Assembly: GCA_030248215.1 (NCBI GenBank)
Contig: JASANG010000097.1
Location: 1 to 64,000 of the forward strand
Direction: 5' to 3'
DNA: 64,000 nt
Source: Enoplolaimus lenunculus
Lineage: Eukaryota > Nematoda > Enoplea > Enoplida > Thoracostomopsidae
The translations under genes were made by a program, and so were the position numbers. Below, in pieces: positions 58,901 to 64,000 of the stretch. The notes beneath the pieces are model-generated. The model did not search any database and was not told the origin of the DNA. It saw only the letters and a list, made by a program, of their open reading frames with translations. Position 1 is the stretch's first letter. Each line of letters begins with the position of its first letter.

Positions 58901-61900
58901 TTAAACTGAGTGACAATTTTCACAGACTCAGTTTGAATTTAACTTTCGATTCACTTCACGGACGAACGTTTCATTTAAGCACGTCACCGAATACCCTCGG
59001 CTATGGCGATTGTGGTTCCGAGACCACGGAAATCGCCAACAAAATCAACCACCCACAGTTTTCAAGTCCTTTTTCAAGAGCAAGAAATTTTCGACGGACG
59101 GCAAGCAAAAAATCAGCTAAAATTGCTCAAAATTTTGAACAACACAGCTTTGCACCTACAATGCGATCTCGAGACAGCTCCCAACTGTTGCTGTTGGAGT
59201 CAGGAAACAAAATTCACAGCAGAAATGTTTCATCTGAGCAATTTTGGTGCACTTCGATTCAATTATTTAATCGCCAGTTACGCGTTTATGCCCACAAAGC
59301 CGTCAATATTGTAGACGGGTCAAACTTGGTTGAAATTATTGATTTACCCCGCCGTTGGCCTCGCTACTCTTCGCCAGCACCACAACTTGCGATTGAAATC
59401 ACTCGCCATGCATTGTTGCTCCGAGTTGAGTTAAATTCAACTCGTTTAATTGTATTAAGTCGAACGTATAATCGTTTAGTTGAATTCAATGTGTTTCCAA
59501 AAGATATTTACATTGCGTTGAATCGGCCAATTTTTGATGAAAGTCATGAAAAACGCCACCGCAGATATCAGACTGGCCACGGTTTATGTTACGCGAGAAT
59601 TGAGATTGAAAATTATAGAGGTCAGTTTTATCAACTCTACCATGATACCCTTTAATAAGAGTGGGCAACTGGCAATGGATGTCCGCATGGTAAAAATGTA
59701 TCGCCGGGAGGTGCTTTTTCGGCCGACTCCCCTTATTTGGAATGGAGGTCGCTGGTGCCTGCAATAACCCAAATTACTTATGACAAGAGTATTTATTTCT
59801 CAAAAATTACACAATTGTTTTGCTCAATTCGTCTGAAAAGAATATTAAAAATAAAAGAATCCATAACGGAATTGTTCCAAAAATAGCGACATCGGTTAAA
59901 CACTTGCACATAAAATCGTTTGAACACAACAGCAGGAACAACGTTCAGATTAATTGCGTGGGGCGTTCTGGCTTTAATAATAAAACATTTGAAGATGAAA
60001 ATTTTAAACTGTAGGAAAACGAAACAATTGTCCTAAACAGTGCGGGGCTGACAAACAATGCGATCGAACTCGTAATGGCAGCTACAGATGCCTGTGCAAA
60101 GAAGGTTTTGACACTGAAGACAATTCGTGTTTTGGTAAGTTTGAAAAATGACAAAGCTGTTACGGTTGCGGTATACTTTGCTATGGCGAACGCCGCCATT
60201 CGTTGCTGTACGCCGCTGAACGCCGCTATGCGTTGCTAACAAAAATATAGGCAAACTCCAGTTCATGCGCGGTGAATATGACGTAACTTTTATCGTTTCT
60301 TGACCCGTTTCCCACAACTAAAGCTGAAACTAATGTTTAGGAAAATGCTTAGGTTTAGACAAGCGTTGTTCTAGGCCATAGTCTAATGATAATCCCGAGT
60401 CATGGCGAAAATATGGAGCAGGTGTACATGACGTGTTTTTCAAGAGCGTAGCCAGGACGCTGTGGGATAAATCCATTTTCTTCGGGATGTTCTTCCAGAA
60501 GTTTTTTGAAACTTTTCCAGGTGGAAACAAAGAAATGTTCTCTTCGTGCGTCCCTGGTGTTCCCAAATCTATAGAACCGATTGTCAGCAATAGTATCTGT
60601 ACCTTTTCTATCCGTGGGTACTACTTTTTAAACAGCTAAGGATATTAATTTATTGGGCCAATGTAAAGATCAGGAGCGGAACAGTATAAGCATATTCCTA
60701 AACCTAAGCCAAGCAAAAAAATAGTCTGATCTTTAAGATTACTCCATTTTAGTCCCACAGAAAAACGTTCGGCCTCCGATTTTTACATTTTTCATTTATT
60801 GAGTTTCGCTTCATCGTTTATTGATTCCCAATTTTATTTTAAGAAATCGTATTTTAGTTGTATTTTCGGTACCCGCAACGATCAATCAAATTTCCTCGAA
60901 TCACCAGTGTCTCTTGTTGTTTTAAAATTGTTGTTGTTGTTGGCGTTGTTTTAATGCCATGGGCTTCCAATCGTTCGCGTCTAATTTTAGTTTGTGGTAT
61001 TTGCTGCTTCTTCAAGTTGTGGCTTTAGAGATTCACAAGTAGGCGAATCTTATCTTTTCGATGAACTTACGATTGAACGTCAACGTGAGATTTTGAGAAC
61101 CAGGATGCGAGCGATATTAATTTACCGGATACCGGAACCGGATGGAGAATTTTCTTTACTGCAGGAAATTGGCAGAAACAGTGTCGACCAGATAAATTAA
61201 AAATTAATTTCACAGACATCAACGAATGCGCAATTGATAATGGCGGATGTGTGCACAAGTGTACAAACATACCAGGAAGTTTCAAATGTCAATGCTTTGA
61301 CGGATTTGATCCGGTGGATAACGGAACAAACTGCATTGGTATGAATGTTTCTATTTCTGTCTTTTTTTGAACGCTGGACTGATGCCAAATCAATTTCAGT
61401 CCTGCGGGAAAATCAGATCAACTAAAGCGAATTTGTTCTGTTCTTAAGTTTCCGTTTCAAGTGTACCATATAACTAAGACGGACTGAAATTGAATCGAAA
61501 TTCACGTTACAACCGCGTCAGAAGGATCATAGTTTGTCACATGTTGATTCGACGTCAACTATAAATGTAAGACTTGTCATATCAAATAGAAAATATCGAT
61601 GCAGGAAAGAATAAATTCCATGTTGTGTTTGATGAAAACACATGGTCACTGTTAATGTGTTATATGTGTGAATTAGTTGCATTTCATCTAAATATCACGT
61701 TATTTCGCATTACATTTAGTTACAACTTATATCTAAACAAAGTTTTTATTTTTTTTCTATTTTTTTTCATTATTTCCTCCCAGGAAAAAATGAAAAAATG
61801 AAAAAAAAACATTTTTCCGGTAATTTTGTCCGTCCACCAACCCTGAGTGATATTATTGCAGATATTAACGAATGCGACGATAACAACGGTGGTTGCGAAC

Positions 61901-63721
61901 ACGAATGCGTTAATCACATTGGATATTTTCAATGCAACTGCAATCCCGGATATCGGCTTTCCGCTGACGGTTTCACTTGCACACAAGGTCAGTACTGGTC
62001 ATATATTGTTTTGTGTTCCGTTATCTCACCTCCGAAGAATGTTACTTTATGAACATAACAACAATGTTGTCTGCGTATTCTTAATTCTAATCTTAAGCAT
62101 CGTCATAACGATAAGTCAAACATTTGTTTTAATTCTAAGCAAAAAAATAATCAAAAGCTAACGAATATTCCATTGAAGTAAAGCAGAAAAAAGAGACACT
62201 GCAAAATATAACGTGTGATACTTTGAGATGAAGTCACAGAACTCGTGGGTTTTGAATAAAATGAAAATTAGTATTTGTAAAATCTATTTCTGAAATGTTT
62301 TACTTGGTTGCTGCGGTCTTTATTAAATGATCTAAAATAAAGCCTACGCCTATGCAAAAAGATTAGTCTAACGCTGTAGCCTACTTTCTAAAAGTCCAGC
62401 AGAAAATGGGGCGCCTACACAATATTTATTAGTTTTTAGTCGATCGCAATAATTTATGCAGTGAATTACATTGCACGCACAGTTGCAATTACGCACTTGG
62501 CGTTTGCAGTTGTCGCACTGAATACAAACTTGCAGCTGACGGTACAACTTGTGATCCAACCTGTTCGGTAAAAGTTTATTCTTGTAATTTTCTACATTTC
62601 ATGAACTGTTTAATAATCTTTGCCTAACAAAAACAACATATTTTTCACAAAAAAATGTCACATCTCAAACCATCTGTCAGGTTTTAGGTTTACCAACTCC
62701 GATAGCAAGTTGTGAATACTTACCATAGATACATCCATAGTAGTATATACCCTTCCTAAAGGACGGTGTATACTACTTGTGTTTGTGTTTAACCGTATTG
62801 TAAAGTTTTTGCTAAACAGGTTACAGTTTGGTTATAATCGAGCCAGAAAACTGGTTTCAATTTTGTTCAGATTGGCAATGGTGGCTGCCATCATCAATGT
62901 ACAATGACCAACGAAGGACGAAAATGCTCATGTCGACCGAAATATATTTTGGCTGCAGATCGAAAATCATGTTTTGGTAATAAACACATAAAACACTACA
63001 GACGTATATTCTAGAATCTCTGCCATATTCTAATATCTGTGAGTTGTAATAATCGTCCAGTGGATTATGTAATTTACGAACCAGTCAATGCTTGGATTCG
63101 AAATTTAACTCAAACTTTGTATTCAAATTAACGCTGCTGCTGTGTTCAATTTCAGATTTACAGTTTTTGCAGTTCAGTTTGTTTGAAAGCCTTAATGTTA
63201 ACAGATCATTGGTGCTACACATATTTGAGAATAAAGCTGGTGAATTTTGTTTCAATATTCTTGGGAGGTTTTGTGATTTGTTGGTGTTTAATAACTGAGA
63301 TTTTTCATTTAAAATTTAGCATTAAATTCACTAAGCTGTAAATAAGAGGCATGTGCGGTTAATATAACAAGCCTACAAGTAGAACTAAAACTGTTTAGTG
63401 GACGAAAATTTTGTTAAGGGGAAGGCTGAGCCTTAAGTGACCCCTCTGGCCACGGACTCGTTTCATGTCTTGACCAAAACACTAATTATCGAACAAACGT
63501 TGTTTAAGTTTTCTGGAACGTTTTTCAAAACAGTTAAAACTCCTGTCTCGGTAAGTGACAAATCAAATATTATCAATTATTTTTGTTGTTAATTTTAGCG
63601 TCATGTGAACTGAACAAAGGTGGATGTCAAATGCTTTGCGAAGAAATGCCTCGAACTGGTGAAATTGAATGCAGTTGTCGAAGTGGATTTCGGTTGAATG
63701 TCGATGGTCGGACTTGTGATG
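55994..63721 (+). CDS. SCUBE-like secreted multi-EGF protein with unassigned N-terminal domain (3' end outside window)
   Basis: Exons: 55994-56048 (ATG; donor ATTG|GTAAGT), 58673-59620 (acceptor ATTTTTAG; donor AGAG|GTCAGT), 60015-60134, 61216-61338, 61862-61987, 62440-62567, 62871-62976, 63599-63721 (donor GATG|GTACTT; continues beyond). All junctions are phase 1 except 62567/62871 (phase 0). At least 576 aa. The signal peptide ILLILIIGSILILVTSA is created by joining exons 1 and 2. Residues ~40-334 form an unfamiliar region with four cysteines and LAIEITRHALLLRVELN then DIYIALN, faintly like a LamG/TSPN sandwich. Then EGF1 (CPKQCGADKQC), EGF2 and EGF3 (both DINEC, calcium-binding), EGF4 (short C3-C4 loop), EGF5 (IGNGGCHHQC, first Cys supplied by exon 6) and EGF6 (ELNKGGCQMLC). 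EGF2-6 follow the SCUBE order, but SCUBE proteins lack the N-terminal domain. Extracellular. Confidence 0.78.
57338..57647. mobile_element. TIR family E, diverged copy in intron 1 of the SCUBE-like gene
   Basis: Starts CACAACCGGAACCGGATATT and ends AATATCCGGCCGCACTG, an imperfect TIR of the GTGCAACCGG family. The interior includes CCGGTATACAGTAGGTATATACC and GATACCGGAACCGC. A further short ACCGGATACCGGAACCGGATGG string lies at 61123-61143 in intron 3. Confidence 0.5.
58330..58378. repeat. Degenerate six-base-period tract (AAGCCT-type)
   Basis: GTTAGCCTAAGCCTGGACCTATGC followed by GTCGGCTTAG, in intron 1 of the SCUBE-like gene. Confidence 0.4.
60158..60240. mobile_element. TIR family G fragment in intron 3 of the SCUBE-like gene
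   Basis: GGTTGCGGTATACTTTGCTATGG matches the terminus of family G; it is followed by GAACGCCGCCATTCGTTGC and a near repeat GAACGCCGCTATGCGTTGC. The right terminus was not found. Confidence 0.4.
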
Positions 63722-64000
63722 GTACTTAATTGTTAAAAGTTTCAAAAAGTCTTCAAGAGCCAAACATTGTTCTCAAGTGTATTATTTTCATTTTTTGGTT
63801 GTGATTAAAGGCAGGATCGAGACTACGCCTTTGCTGACCCATCCCCCGTATTGAGAACCCAATATCCTTATGGATGTGAAAGGACATTGGTGCTCATGAT
63901 GCGTTCCTGAGCAGCTGCTTTTGTGATGACCAAGCCAGTTTACCTTACTTGAGGGCTGGACATTTTTCAGGATGGTCATACAAGGATTTGCGATGACTTC

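Noticed and set aside
59534-59767. 77-codon plus-strand ORF overlapping the end of exon 2 of the SCUBE-like gene
   Set aside because: Different frame from the supported exon; begins inside it and continues into the intron; no domain. The exon 2 donor at 59620/59621 explains the region.
50797-63721. NELL-like and SCUBE-like regions as one large gene
   Set aside because: The first ends with a stop and close AATAAA without a usable donor, and the second has its own ATG and spliced signal peptide.
1-64000. Integrated virus copies or LTR elements
   Set aside because: No reverse transcriptase, integrase, capsid or envelope motifs in any frame inspected and no long direct terminal repeats noticed; nothing to report.

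Overview
The window is AT-rich metazoan nuclear DNA with GT-AG introns, long non-coding stretches and many short non-autonomous DNA transposons. Gene content (a Hhex homeobox gene, a NELL-type secreted protein, a SCUBE-type EGF gene, DEG/ENaC channel genes) points to an invertebrate deuterostome. A tunicate is my best guess, but nothing in the sequence proves it. I saw no reverse transcriptase, integrase, capsid or envelope coding, no rRNA, no intact tRNA gene and no CRISPR.

Left part (1-15 kb): two DEG/ENaC-type channel genes lie head-to-tail on the minus strand. One is cut by the window edge (1-679); the other is an intact single-exon gene of 536 codons (6769-8379). Around them are at least five small terminal-inverted-repeat (TIR) elements, a minisatellite and several orphan exon-like ORFs with good splice sites that I could not assign to a complete gene.

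Middle (16-50 kb): a three-exon Hhex gene on the minus strand (18100-23917) has its homeobox split between residues 44 and 45. Upstream of it lies about 26 kb with no recognisable gene. It contains four minus-strand exon candidates (32.9-40.4 kb), more TIR elements, an inverted pair of about 0.5 kb elements at 43.2 and 47.1 kb, tRNA-derived SINE remains, a 390-bp polypyrimidine island and many degenerate six-base-period AAGCCT/AGGCTT tracts.

Right part (50-64 kb): two plus-strand genes for secreted multidomain proteins lie next to each other. The first is a NELL-like protein in one uninterrupted 1.9-kb ORF that stops after the second EGF domain, with a poly(A) signal just behind it. The second has a signal peptide split across a phase-1 intron, a roughly 300-residue unassigned N-terminal region, then at least six EGF modules whose order and character resemble SCUBE. 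It runs off the right end of the window. Exon phases agree at every junction of the second gene, so the model is well supported even though its N-terminal domain is unfamiliar.
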